The notes beneath the pieces were generated by a model that saw only the letters and a list, made by a program, of their open reading frames with translations, was not told where the DNA came from and made no database searches. Position numbers and translations under genes: made by a program. From assembly GCF_000521485.1 (NCBI RefSeq), contig NZ_BAVS01000014.1, positions 21,899 through 85,898 on the forward strand: a stretch of DNA of 64,000 nt. Direction: 5' to 3'. Of the stretch, positions 1-8,492 are shown in pieces. This DNA comes from Gracilibacillus boraciitolerans JCM 21714. GTDB taxonomy: Bacteria > Bacillota > Bacilli > Bacillales > Amphibacillaceae. Numbering within the stretch: position 1 is the first letter of the stretch; each line of letters opens with the position of its first letter.

Positions 1-40
1 TAAAAGAAGACGAATAATGTTATATTATCATTTCGACTAT

Positions 41-84
41 AAAGATAACCCTTGTCAACAAATATAGTGACAAGGGTTATCTTT
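41..84. terminator. Perfect 16-bp hairpin upstream of uppP
   Basis: Positions 41-56 and 69-84 are perfect inverted repeats around a 12-base loop. There is no long T tract beyond the stem. It is either the terminator of a gene outside the window or a leader hairpin for uppP, whose start codon lies 33 bases downstream. Confidence 0.5.
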
Positions 85-116
85 ATGAAGTCTTAATTTA
101 GGGGGGGGAAACATTC

Positions 117-938
117 ATGGAAGAAATCTTAACATTGTTAAAATACTTATTTTTGGGATTATTACAAGGGTTTACTGAGCCTATTCCTATTTCATCAAGC
201 GGCCATTTATTGATGGCAAAAGAACTATTTTCTATAGAAGCAGGTGACAATTTATCTTTTGAAGTGTTAGTAAACTTTGGTTCACTTATTGCTGTATTAA
301 TTGTGTACTGGAAGGATATTATCAATATAGCGAAAAACGGTATTAATTATATCGTTACCAGAAATAAACAATACATTGATGACTTTATGTTCATTATTTA
401 CTTAGTGGTCGCAACGGTCCCAGCAGCTGTTATCGGACTTTTATTTGAAGATATGATAGCTGGTACGTTTCTTGGCAAAGCGAAAATGATCGGAATCAGT
501 TTGTTCATTACAGGTATTGCATTATGGATTATCCGAAATATTCGTGGAGATAAAAATGATGGTGCCTTAACAATGAAAGATGCGATTATTGTAGGCCTTG
601 CTCAAGCGGTAGCTTTAATTCCTGGTATCAGTCGCTCTGGGGGGGCAACTATTGTCGCTGCCATGTTATTAGGAATGAAGCAGGAAACAGCATTACGCTT
701 TTCCTTTTTAATGTTTATTCCTGTTAGTGCGGGAACCATGGTATTATCGATAGGTGATGTTATTCAGGATGAGAATTTTAATACGTTGTGGATTCCATAT
801 TTAATTGCATTTATTGCAGCGCTAATTGCCACCTATTATTCTTTACGCTGGTTTATGAATATTATGGCAAAAGGAAACTTGAAATATTTTGCCTTTTATT
901 GCTTTATCGTGGGTATACTTGCCTTTATTCTTTTATAA
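117..938 (+). CDS. uppP: Undecaprenyl-diphosphatase UppP (BacA family)
   Basis: This membrane enzyme dephosphorylates undecaprenyl diphosphate to recycle the lipid carrier for peptidoglycan, and it confers bacitracin tolerance. The 273-residue product has about eight hydrophobic segments. Both family signatures are visible: [10 protein letters not shown] near residue 20 and P-G-I-S-R-S-G near residue 170. The second motif carries an extra Gly (residues 175-176), encoded by a G7 tract at 639-645; the family normally has one residue fewer here. The start ATG follows an all-G ribosome binding site (G8, 101-108). The gene is monocistronic and ends before a bidirectional terminator. Confidence 0.95.
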   Translation: MEEILTLLKYLFLGLLQGFTEPIPISSSGHLLMAKELFSIEAGDNLSFEVLVNFGSLIAVLIVYWKDIINIAKNGINYIVTRNKQYIDDFMFIIYLVVATVPAAVIGLLFEDMIAGTFLGKAKMIGISLFITGIALWIIRNIRGDKNDGALTMKDAIIVGLAQAVALIPGISRSGGATIVAAMLLGMKQETALRFSFLMFIPVSAGTMVLSIGDVIQDENFNTLWIPYLIAFIAALIATYYSLRWFMNIMAKGNLKYFAFYCFIVGILAFILL

Positions 939-1026
939 GCGATAACGAAGGTAGCACAATTGTAACTTCAAGGTAACTAATTCGAAAAAGATCCACGCCG
1001 ATAAATAGATTTCCTTTCTTGAATAT

Positions 1027-1055
1027 AAAAAAGCGCCCATTATAGGCGCTTTTTT
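1027..1055. terminator. Bidirectional terminator between uppP and yitW
   Basis: The 11-bp stem pairs 1027-1037 with 1045-1055. Its A6 and T6 arms give a T tract in both directions, so it serves the convergent genes uppP and yitW. Confidence 0.85.
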
Positions 1056-1056
1056 A

Positions 1057-1371
1057 TCAATCTGGAATGCCGAGTGCGATTTTTGCATATCTTGACATAC
1101 GTTCTTTCGTCCATGGTGGATTCCAAACAATGTTTACTACGGTATCTTTTACCTCAGGTAAATCTTCCATCACGCGTTTTACATCTTGTTCAATGTGACC
1201 AGCTAGTGGGCAACCCATAGCAGTTAATGTCATCGTTACGGTTGCGATCCCTTCATCATCAAGTTCTACTCCATAGACAAGACCTAAATTCACAATATCT
1301 ATTCCAAGCTCGGGGGGGTCGATCACATTTTCCAAAGCTCCCATTAAATTCTCTTCTAATGCCTGATCCAT
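1057..1371 (-). CDS. yitW: Iron-sulfur cluster maturation factor, MIP18/DUF59 family
   Basis: This 104-residue DUF59 protein is close in length and sequence to B. subtilis YitW, an auxiliary factor for Fe-S protein maturation in the cytoplasm. Visible family features are D-P-E-L-G-I-D-I-V-N-L-G near residue 18, the conserved Cys in M-G-C-P-L and V-W-N-P-P-W near the C-terminus. Here the first motif reads D-P-P-E-L, with one Pro too many, encoded by the C7 tract complementary to 1312-1318. A strong AAGGAGG site precedes the ATG. It lies downstream of yitV on the same strand, as in B. subtilis. Confidence 0.92.
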   Translation of the reverse strand: MDQALEENLMGALENVIDPPELGIDIVNLGLVYGVELDDEGIATVTMTLTAMGCPLAGHIEQDVKRVMEDLPEVKDTVVNIVWNPPWTKERMSRYAKIALGIPD

Positions 1372-1438
1372 ATCTATCCCTCCTTCAAACTCTTCTACCT
1401 ATTATAAAACACATTGCATATTTTTTAAATGATTTATA

Positions 1439-2203
1439 TCACAACTGGTATTCCAGCCAATTTGCAAATTCTACAATCGCAAACCGACTGACTTTATGTC
1501 CATGGCCAAGTTCTTTTAAAAAACGAATATTTTCGGGATTTTTATAATGCTCAATCGCCTTTTCATAAAAACTGTATGCATGCTCAAATGGCACCACTTT
1601 ATCTTTTGTTCCATGCCAGAAAAATAGCGGTCTGCCAAATAGTTTTTCCATTTGCAAGGATAAATCAATTTCTTTTAATTGTTCCATCAGGATGACAATT
1701 TGATCTTCTGTCATCGGCAATTCTTTTTGTTGTGATTTTATAAACCCGATCATCTGTTCAGCATATTCCGTTATTTTCGGAGAGCCCATTAAAATTCCTG
1801 CCGACTTAATCCAGGAAAATTGTGTTAATGCTGCAGCAGTCGTAATCCCACCCATACTGGTTCCTGCTAATCCAAAACGATTTCCTTCTAACAACTTTTT
1901 AGTTACTAGTTCTTGGTAAATTGATTCGATATCATCAAGGTTCTGTATTACAATTTCAAAAAAACGCATTTCTCTTTCCTGAGCTATTATATCTTGTTCA
2001 CGCTCGCCATGTAACATCATATCAGGTAATAAAACACGATAGCCTTTTTCAGCCATCAGATAAGCCAAAGGTAAGTTATGTTCCTTTGCACTTGTAAATC
2101 CATGTATATAAGTTAACGTAGGTAATGGCTGCTCTATTTTTTCTTGATCTACGATATGTAATAACGGGATATCGTTCCAATATTCTTTACTAATCAGAAT
2201 CAT
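1439..2203 (-). CDS. yitV: Alpha/beta-hydrolase, YitV-like esterase
   Basis: A cytoplasmic serine hydrolase of the dienelactone-hydrolase/prolyl-oligopeptidase type. The nucleophile elbow is G-T-S-M-G-G, the acid is in G-T-K-D-K-V-V-P, and the catalytic His is in G-H-G-H-K near the C-terminus, so the triad is complete. I place the start at the ATG at 2203, which has AAAGGA nine bases upstream, rather than at a TTG eight codons earlier. Its substrate is unknown. The position between yitU and yitW matches the B. subtilis order and supports the name. Confidence 0.85.
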   Translation of the reverse strand: MILISKEYWNDIPLLHIVDQEKIEQPLPTLTYIHGFTSAKEHNLPLAYLMAEKGYRVLLPDMMLHGEREQDIIAQEREMRFFEIVIQNLDDIESIYQELVTKKLLEGNRFGLAGTSMGGITTAAALTQFSWIKSAGILMGSPKITEYAEQMIGFIKSQQKELPMTEDQIVILMEQLKEIDLSLQMEKLFGRPLFFWHGTKDKVVPFEHAYSFYEKAIEHYKNPENIRFLKELGHGHKVSRFAIVEFANWLEYQL

Positions 2204-2351
2204 ACAAAATTTCCTTTCTCCATACAATTTTCACTCTTTTATCTTATCCCTTCTTCATTAAACATGCAAAATATAGAAATGAAAATATACAAGAACTTTA
2301 CATGCTTCATAAAGAAATATAGACTATACTTATATATAGCGAGGTGATGGC

Positions 2352-3206
2352 ATGAAGACAGATAGACATTTAATTGCATTAGATTTAGATGGGACGCTAT
2401 TAACAGATCAAAAAAAAATAAGTCCTTATACGAAAGCTGTGGTGCAACAGGCCATTAATGAAGGTCATATTGTTATAATTGCAACAGGCAGGCCGCATCG
2501 ATCAAGTATCATGTATTATCATGAACTAGGCTTAACGACTCCCATGGTAAATTTCAATGGTGCCCTTATTCATCATCCAACCGATCATAAATGGGATGTC
2601 CTGCACACACCACTTCCAAATCTTACAGCAAAGAAAATCATTCAAACCTGTTACGACTTGGGAGTAGAAAATATTTTTGCTGAAATACAGGATAATATGT
2701 TTTTGGATCGATATGACCAGCAAATTTTGGATATTTTCACTGAACCTAACCAACAAGAACTGATCACAGTAGGCAGTCTTAGAAATCATTTAAAAGGTGA
2801 TCCTACATCTTTATTAATACACCCTAAAGATGAGCATATTGAAGAATTAAGAAAATATTTAGATGATAAGCATGCCTCCGTTATTGAACATCGTAAATGG
2901 GGAGTTCCATGGAACGTCATAGAAGTAGTAAGAAAAGGAATTAGCAAAGCAGTTGGGTTAAAGAAAATCGCTTATTATTTTCATATCCCTGTGGATCATG
3001 TGATCGCTTTTGGGGATGAAGACAATGATTTAGAAATGATCGATTATGCAGGTGTTGGTGTAGCAATGGAAAATGCCATTGGTGAATTAAAACAAATTGC
3101 AAAATATCATACCAAAAGCAATGAACAAGACGGAATAGGATCCTTTCTATCTGATTATTTAAAATTGGAAGTAGCTCCTACGATTGCCAAAGATCTATTT
3201 GAATAG
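2352..3206 (+). CDS. yitU: HAD-IIB phosphatase YitU
   Basis: A Cof-type HAD phosphatase of 284 residues. Motif I is D-L-D-G-T-L near residue 12, motif II includes A-T-G-R-P, and motif IV is F-G-D-E-D-N-D. B. subtilis YitU dephosphorylates 5-amino-6-(5-phospho-D-ribitylamino)uracil in riboflavin synthesis; the strong similarity I recall, for example S-I-M-Y-Y and V-N-F-N-G-A, supports the same role. It is divergent from yitV. The ribosome binding site is GAGGTGATGG, and a hairpin terminator follows. Confidence 0.9.
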   Translation: MKTDRHLIALDLDGTLLTDQKKISPYTKAVVQQAINEGHIVIIATGRPHRSSIMYYHELGLTTPMVNFNGALIHHPTDHKWDVLHTPLPNLTAKKIIQTCYDLGVENIFAEIQDNMFLDRYDQQILDIFTEPNQQELITVGSLRNHLKGDPTSLLIHPKDEHIEELRKYLDDKHASVIEHRKWGVPWNVIEVVRKGISKAVGLKKIAYYFHIPVDHVIAFGDEDNDLEMIDYAGVGVAMENAIGELKQIAKYHTKSNEQDGIGSFLSDYLKLEVAPTIAKDLFE

Positions 3207-3228
3207 ATATCGATATTTAAACCATAAT

Positions 3229-3262
3229 AAGCATGTACATCAAATTGATGTTCATGCTTTTC
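3229..3262 (+). terminator. Terminator after yitU
   Basis: A 15-bp stem with one T/T mismatch (3229-3243 with 3245-3259) ends in a short T run, 23 bases past the yitU stop. Confidence 0.7.
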
Positions 3263-3345
3263 AACTATAAAGCAGTTACTGATTAAAGGATCATGATGGT
3301 AATCGATTCCATAAGCCTAGTGATTCGTAAACAGGAGGATTTTCG

Positions 3346-3543
3346 ATGCAAAATCAAATGTTTCAGCAAGCAAAAAATGCCGTCAGTCGAATGATGAATC
3401 GCGAAAATGGTGGTTTTAATGAGAAAGACAAACAAGCTGCTCAAAACGCGATACAGTCAGCCTACACTAATGCTACTGCAGAAGAACAGCAAGAGTTACA
3501 AGCATTAGAGGAACAACTAAAGCAAGAAAATGAGTTAAAGTAG
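3346..3543 (+). CDS. DUF3813 small protein
   Basis: A 65-residue hydrophilic protein rich in Ala, Gln and Glu with amphipathic helices, recognisable as the DUF3813 family found next to yitU in bacilli. It has a clear ACAGGAGG ribosome binding site and its own terminator. No function is known. It has no transmembrane segment or signal peptide. Confidence 0.75.
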   Translation: MQNQMFQQAKNAVSRMMNRENGGFNEKDKQAAQNAIQSAYTNATAEEQQELQALEEQLKQENELK

Positions 3544-3547
3544 CAAT

Positions 3548-3573
3548 AAGGCTTGGCAACTGCCAAGCCTTAT
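3548..3573 (+). terminator. Terminator after the DUF3813 gene
   Basis: An 11-bp perfect stem (3548-3558 with 3561-3571) follows the stop codon immediately. The following sequence is only moderately T-rich. Confidence 0.7.
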
Positions 3574-3598
3574 TTATCCTTATTAACTTTTCTATTTA

Positions 3599-4003
3599 CT
3601 AACCAATACACTGAAATACCATATAGAAGATGGACGACAAACCAATAAAAATCGCCTCTATATTAGTAATGGATGGTGTTTCCTTTATTGCAAGTATTGT
3701 TAATGGAAAGTAGCTACTTGCAGCAATCAAACTTAGACACAATATAAACAAAAGCTGTATACTTAAAGCCTTCCATATGGATTGTATTACTAAGAAAATA
3801 TAAACAATAACCCATGATATAAACAAATGGAAAAACCATTCCAACCATATAGGCAATAGTTTATCTTTAAATATAAAGTCAACGTTTAATAGTAATGTAT
3901 ATACTTTTTCACCGGTAGATTCCTCGATCAACCAAAGCAATCCTCCTAAAACAGATCCTGAAATAGTGCCAATAATAATTGATTTGATGATTTTATTATT
4001 CAT
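3599..4003 (-). CDS. Four-helix membrane protein of unknown function
   Basis: The product is about 134 residues and almost entirely hydrophobic, with four likely membrane segments. I chose the ATG at 4003 because GAGGGA lies just upstream; an earlier ATG at 4048 lacks a site. A charged loop around residues 28-50 contains E-E-S-T-G-E-K. I do not recognise the family. It lies convergent to the DUF3813 gene and divergent from the NifU-N gene. Confidence 0.6.
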   Translation of the reverse strand: MNNKIIKSIIIGTISGSVLGGLLWLIEESTGEKVYTLLLNVDFIFKDKLLPIWLEWFFHLFISWVIVYIFLVIQSIWKALSIQLLFILCLSLIAASSYFPLTILAIKETPSITNIEAIFIGLSSIFYMVFQCIG

Positions 4004-4105
4004 TTTATCCCTCGTCTTTATCACATGACTCATGTGAATTTCTTTCATTATAACACTGATTTTGGTATGATAACCTTAAAGTACGGTTTATTAGGAGGAC
4101 AAGTC

Positions 4106-4369
4106 ATGAGCATACTTGTAGAAGCAACACCGAATCCAAATGCATTAAAATTTACAAGTGATAAAATGATCTTTGATGGAAATAACAGTATTTCAGTTAT
4201 GCCCGGCCAGACGAGTGAACATAAGGTTTTGAATGAATTAATGGAATTAGACGGTGTGGATAATGTCTTCGGATTTCAACATTTTATAACGGTCAATAAA
4301 AAAATGGACGTAGAATGGGATAGCTTAACAAACCAAGTGGAAGAAATTATTACGAAACACGGATATTAA
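4106..4369 (+). CDS. NifU N-terminal (Nfu scaffold) domain protein
   Basis: An 87-residue stand-alone Nfu-N domain (Scaffold protein Nfu/NifU N-terminal type), recognised by the opening A-T-P-N-P-N-A-L-K-F and the later V-F-G-F-Q-H-F-I-T-V. It lacks the Cys-x-x-Cys domain, so on its own it cannot hold a cluster through that motif; an accessory Fe-S role is inferred. The TTAGGAGGAC site fixes the start at 4106. A terminator shared with the convergent lipoprotein gene follows. Confidence 0.85.
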   Translation: MSILVEATPNPNALKFTSDKMIFDGNNSISVMPGQTSEHKVLNELMELDGVDNVFGFQHFITVNKKMDVEWDSLTNQVEEIITKHGY

Positions 4370-4400
4370 TAAGAGCTGAAACGCTGATAAATATCTAATA

Positions 4401-4431
4401 AAGGACCGAGCCAACGCTCAGTCCTTTTTTT
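4401..4431. terminator. Shared terminator
   Basis: An imperfect 11-bp stem (4401-4411 with 4415-4427) ends in a T7 tract. It overlaps the stop codon of the convergent lipoprotein gene. Confidence 0.75.
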
Positions 4432-4975
4432 CTAATGCCAACTCAATAGTTTGCTGAAATGGTGTGCCATCTAGTTTCTGGCCGTTAATCTCTACCGGCA
4501 ATAAAGTCATTGTAGCTTGATACTTCCCAGGATCAATCGTTTCAGTAACCTCCCATGTCTCTGACCATTTTTTCGTTTCACCAACTGCTAATGATTCTTC
4601 CACTAATGCCTCTGTAAACATTTTTCCTTCAGAGAATTTATAAATTAATGATTCATTTTGATATAATTCAATTTCATACTGCTGTCCCGAAGAAAACAGC
4701 ATATCTATTGCCTGCTTGTTCTTATTATTTAGTGAAAACGTGAAATCGATACTATTATCCCGCTGTTCTACATCAACACTTAACCCTAAATTTTGGATAA
4801 TCTCGTCTAAATCTTCTGTAGGAGATTTTTCTGATTTCTCCAAGTCAATGGGAACCTTTTTGTTCTCTGAATCAGCTGCTGAAGAATTCTCCTTATCCTC
4901 TGATGCTGCTGTACCACAACCTGCCAGTAGAATAAATGTAAATATGCTCAGGCTTGCTAATATTTTAAACATCAT
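4418..4975 (-). CDS. BsuPI-domain lipoprotein
   Basis: A 185-residue secreted lipoprotein. The hydrophobic signal ends in lipobox L-A-G-C (Cys about residue 20), followed by an acidic linker and a C-terminal BsuPI domain (intracellular proteinase inhibitor family, beta-rich, W-S-E-T-W near the end). In B. subtilis the ipi gene sits next to yitT, as here, but that product is cytoplasmic whereas this one is lipid-anchored. Protease inhibition is therefore only a family-level guess. A strong AAGGAGG precedes tandem ATG codons. Confidence 0.82.
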   Translation of the reverse strand: MMFKILASLSIFTFILLAGCGTAASEDKENSSAADSENKKVPIDLEKSEKSPTEDLDEIIQNLGLSVDVEQRDNSIDFTFSLNNKNKQAIDMLFSSGQQYEIELYQNESLIYKFSEGKMFTEALVEESLAVGETKKWSETWEVTETIDPGKYQATMTLLPVEINGQKLDGTPFQQTIELALEKKD

Positions 4976-5020
4976 TCCTTACCTCCTTTTTTATTTAGAC
5001 GTTTTAGGATAGTAAAAGTT

Positions 5021-5875
5021 TCAGTCATTTCTTCTGAAAAAGCCATAAACACCGGCAGTTTGAATCACATTCGTAAAGGCGTTTTCGTCTACTTCATGAA
5101 TGATTCGTTCAAGGTCAAACAATTCGTAACGAGTTATCACCAAATACAACATATTTTTGTCTTCTTTGGTATACGCACCTTTCACTGGCAAAATAGTGAT
5201 ACCGCGAATCATCGTATCATGAATGGCTTGTTGTAACTCGTCTGCTTTTTTAGTCACAATCATCGCTGTAACCTTTTCATGACGGGTATGGATACCATCA
5301 ATTACCCTCGTCGTTACATATAGTCCTATTAATGTATATAAGGCGTTTTCTGGTTCGTTTAGCAACCCGGCCACTAAAATAATCAACCCATTAATCGCCA
5401 TTAAATAACCGCCAATTGGTTTATCTTTCATTCTTGAAAGAATCATGGCAATGATATCGGAACCACCTGTAGAGGCCCCCCATTTCAACGAAATACCTAC
5501 ACCAACACCTGCGATTACCCCACCGAACACTGCATTTAGCATAATATCATTAGAAAGGCTGAGAATTGGCAACATTTCCAAGAACAAGGAAGTAACAATA
5601 ACGGATAAAAAGCTATATATTGTAAATCCCTTTCCTACCATCAACCACCCGACAATGGCAACCGGAATATTTAATATGAATAGTAAAATACCTGTACTAA
5701 TATTTTCCATACCTAAATATTCAATAAATACCGTAGAAAGTATCTGTGAAATACCAGTAAAACCACTTGCGTATACATGTGCACCAATCAAGAAAAAGTT
5801 AAGTGCTATTGCGTTTAATATTGCACCAATGATCACAATTACTACTCGTTTAGCTTGGATTAAAAACACATTCAT
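5021..5875 (-). CDS. yitT: YitT family membrane protein (DUF161/DUF2179)
   Basis: A 284-residue integral membrane protein with five or six membrane segments in residues 1-190 and a cytoplasmic DUF2179 domain at the end (R-H-E-K-V-T-A-M-I-V onward). The signature G-A-S-T-G-G-S-D-I-I-A lies near residue 140. The physiological substrate is unknown. A C6 tract at 5476-5481 encodes W-G-A in frame. The AGGAGG site is good. It is divergent from the DegV gene, as yitT and yitS are arranged in B. subtilis. Confidence 0.85.
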   Translation of the reverse strand: MNVFLIQAKRVVIVIIGAILNAIALNFFLIGAHVYASGFTGISQILSTVFIEYLGMENISTGILLFILNIPVAIVGWLMVGKGFTIYSFLSVIVTSLFLEMLPILSLSNDIMLNAVFGGVIAGVGVGISLKWGASTGGSDIIAMILSRMKDKPIGGYLMAINGLIILVAGLLNEPENALYTLIGLYVTTRVIDGIHTRHEKVTAMIVTKKADELQQAIHDTMIRGITILPVKGAYTKEDKNMLYLVITRYELFDLERIIHEVDENAFTNVIQTAGVYGFFRRND

Positions 5876-6101
5876 TCCTCCTGTCGAAATAACCTCGTTA
5901 GTAAATTTTTTCCCCTATTGTTGATCTATTAATCTTTATCACAACAATAATTCATCATACTAAATGAAAAAATAAAAACCAAATATTTTGATCAAAAAAG
6001 CACTATTTGTTTTGACGTATCTCATGCTTAGGCTTACACTTATAATAAGCCAAATAATGATCATACATACATGATCCTTTGAGGAAAAAAGGAGGGTTCA
6101 T

Positions 6102-6967
6102 ATGTCAGTGAAAATTCTAGCTGATTCAGCTTGTGATCTGTCTGCTGAAGATTTAAAAAAGTATGGAATTGAAATGTTACCATTAACTGTCCAATTAGAT
6201 GGGAAGGATTATCAGGATGGCGTATCCATTTCATCTAAGCAAGTCTATGATGCAATGCGTGAAGGCAAATCCCCCCCAAAAACCGCCCAAGTCAGTCCAC
6301 ATCTGTTTAAAGAAGCATTCGAAAAACATGCCAAGGCAGGAAACCAGGTCTTATATTTAGCCTTTTCTTCAGAACTGTCTGGTACGTATCAAGGTGCAAA
6401 ACTCATGGAACAAGAAGTAAAAGAAGCGTACCCTGATTTTAAACTTCATGTGTTAGATACCAAATGTGCATCATTGGGTTATGGTCTAGTAGTAATCAGA
6501 GCTGCAGAACTGGCACAAACTGGTGCAGGTATGGATGAAATACTAGAAGTGAGTAAGCATTTCTATGAGCACATGGAACATATATTCACAGTAGACGATC
6601 TAGAATACTTATATAGAGGTGGTCGAGTAAGTAAAACAGCAGCATTCGTAGGAACTTTACTAAAAATCAAGCCACTCCTACACATGGAGGATGGTAAACT
6701 CATTCCTCTAGAAAAAATCCGAGGTTCTAAAAAGGTGTATAAGCGCATGATTGAGGTTATGAGCAAAAGAGGTACAGATTTTGAAAACCAGGTGGTAGGG
6801 ATAAGCCACGGGGGGACGCACTCGAAACTGCTGAGCAAATTGCTGATATGGTACGCGCAAAATGGAACGTAAAGGATATAAAAATTAATATGATTGGTTC
6901 TACGATAGGAGCACATGCGGGTCCTGGAACGATATCTATCTTCTTTCTAAATGAATCCCCAAAATGA
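6102..6967 (+). CDS. yitS: DegV/FakB family fatty-acid-binding protein, frameshifted
   Basis: DegV-family proteins bind a fatty acid and, as FakB, present it to a kinase for phospholipid synthesis. The N-terminal D-S-A-C-D-L and the central F-S-S-E-L-S-G-T-Y are typical. The reading frame breaks at the G6 tract 6810-6815 in I-S-H-G. Removing two G (or adding one) restores the C-terminus, ending in A-G-P-G-T then F-F-L-N-E at 6967. A C7 tract at 6271 adds a second Pro in S-P-P-K-T, where the family has one. The GGAGGG site before ATG is intact. Alternatively the gene is a recent pseudogene. Confidence 0.85.
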
Positions 6968-7062
6968 GATTTCATTTAAGATAATTTTAACCGTTTCCTT
7001 TTTTCTAAAAATAGTGTAAAGTAATATTTTTAGCATACTATTTAGTCGGAAGAAGGATCATC

Positions 7063-8430
7063 ATGAAACAGACAGATACGAAGAAGTTAAGTTTATTTGC
7101 TTTAACTTGGCCTATATTTATAGAGATATTATTACACATGTTAATGGGGGGGAATGCGGATACATTAATGCTTAGTCAATACTCCGATCATTCTGTAGCA
7201 GCGGTCGGAGTATCTAATCAAGTATTATCCGTTGTGATTGTAATGTTCGGATTTGTTGCTGCAGGGGGGGCATCTATTTTAGTAGCGCAAAACTTAGGTG
7301 CTGAACAGCCAAAGACCGCTGGAAAAATTGCCGTAACCTCGATTAGTTTAAATCTTTGGTTCTCCTTAGCCTTAAGTATTATTTTATTTGTATTCAGTGA
7401 TTTCATTTTACGATTAATGGACTTACCTGAAGAACTAATGGATGAAGCCTCTACCTACATGAATATCGTTGGTGGATTTATGTTTATTCAAGCGTTAATT
7501 ATGACGGTAGCCGCTATTTTAAGAAGTTATGGTTATACCAAAGATACGATGTATGTAACGATCGGAATGAATATTCTAAATGTGATTGGTAACTATTTTG
7601 TTATTTTTGGCCCATATGGCTTTCCGGTTTTAGGAGTAGAAGGTGTTGCATATGTGACCATGTTCAGTCGATTTATTGGATTTATTATTTTACTTTTTAT
7701 ATTAGTATGGCGCAGTAATCGACAGCTTCCTTTTTCCGCCTTTTTCCGATATGAGAAAAAACATGTGAAGTCTCTCATGCAAATCGGAATACCATCAGCT
7801 GGCGAACAGCTTTCCTACAATACCAGTCAAATGGCCATTACTTATTTCATTGCACAGATGGGCACGATTGCTTTAACTACAAAAGTATATGTACAGAACT
7901 TAATGATGTTTATTCTATTATTTTCCATCGCTATTGGACAAGGTACTCAAATTCTGATTGGCCATATGATCGGGGGGGCTGGGGATATGGACAAAGCTTA
8001 TCATCGTTGTGTGAAAAGTTTAAAAATCGCCATTCTGATCAGTACCATAATGGCTATCCTATTTTACAGCTTCAGTCCTACCTTACTTGGCATTTTTACT
8101 AACGATACAACCATCATCGAAAAAGGAATGCTTTTATTACTTGTTACGATAATTTTAGAACCCGGACGAGCGTTTAATCTGGTCGTAATTAATTCTTTAC
8201 GCGCTGCAGGTGACGTGAAGTTCCCTGTTGTGATTGGTATTGCTTCCATGTGGGGGGGCATCAGTGTAATATTTGCCTGGTTCTTCGGGATCTTTTTAGG
8301 ATTAGGTTTAATCGGTGTTTGGATCGCCTTCATAGCAGATGAATGGCTGCGAGGAATTTTAATGTTAAGAAGATGGCGCTCAAAAATATGGATGCAAAAA
8401 GCATTTGTCAAAAAAGAAGTAGCAGAATAA
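7063..8430 (+). CDS. MATE family multidrug exporter
   Basis: A 455-residue, twelve-helix cation-coupled exporter. MATE landmarks include A-D-T-L-M-L-S-Q-Y near residue 30, S-I-L-V-A-Q near 71 and I-G-H-M near 300. Four G7 tracts (7146, 7264, 7972, 8252) each add one Gly to positions where relatives have one: M-G-G-N-A-D, A-G-G-A-S-I, I-G-G-A-G and W-G-G-I-S. All four stay in frame. It resembles B. subtilis YisQ, which also neighbours asnO, but I leave the symbol empty. The ribosome binding site is GAAGGA. Confidence 0.9.
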   Translation: MKQTDTKKLSLFALTWPIFIEILLHMLMGGNADTLMLSQYSDHSVAAVGVSNQVLSVVIVMFGFVAAGGASILVAQNLGAEQPKTAGKIAVTSISLNLWFSLALSIILFVFSDFILRLMDLPEELMDEASTYMNIVGGFMFIQALIMTVAAILRSYGYTKDTMYVTIGMNILNVIGNYFVIFGPYGFPVLGVEGVAYVTMFSRFIGFIILLFILVWRSNRQLPFSAFFRYEKKHVKSLMQIGIPSAGEQLSYNTSQMAITYFIAQMGTIALTTKVYVQNLMMFILLFSIAIGQGTQILIGHMIGGAGDMDKAYHRCVKSLKIAILISTIMAILFYSFSPTLLGIFTNDTTIIEKGMLLLLVTIILEPGRAFNLVVINSLRAAGDVKFPVVIGIASMWGGISVIFAWFFGIFLGLGLIGVWIAFIADEWLRGILMLRRWRSKIWMQKAFVKKEVAE

Positions 8431-8446
8431 AGTATATTTTAAAAAA

Positions 8447-8477
8447 CATCGAGCAAACCCATGCTCGATGCTTTTTT
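8447..8477. terminator. Terminator between the MATE and GH13-like genes
   Basis: A 9-bp perfect stem (8447-8455 with 8462-8470) is followed by T6. An A6 run precedes it, so it can serve both convergent genes. Confidence 0.85.
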
Positions 8478-8492
8478 AATTAGTTTGGTTTT

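Noticed and set aside
6012..6046. Sigma-A promoter of the DegV gene (TTGACG and TATAAT)
   Set aside because: The spacer is 23 bases, too long; a 17-base alternative uses a weak TACACT minus-10.
6810..6815. Programmed ribosomal frameshifting at G6/G7 tracts
   Set aside because: No slippery heptamer plus downstream structure is shared between sites, and the affected genes have no reason to use it. In-frame tracts also carry surplus residues.
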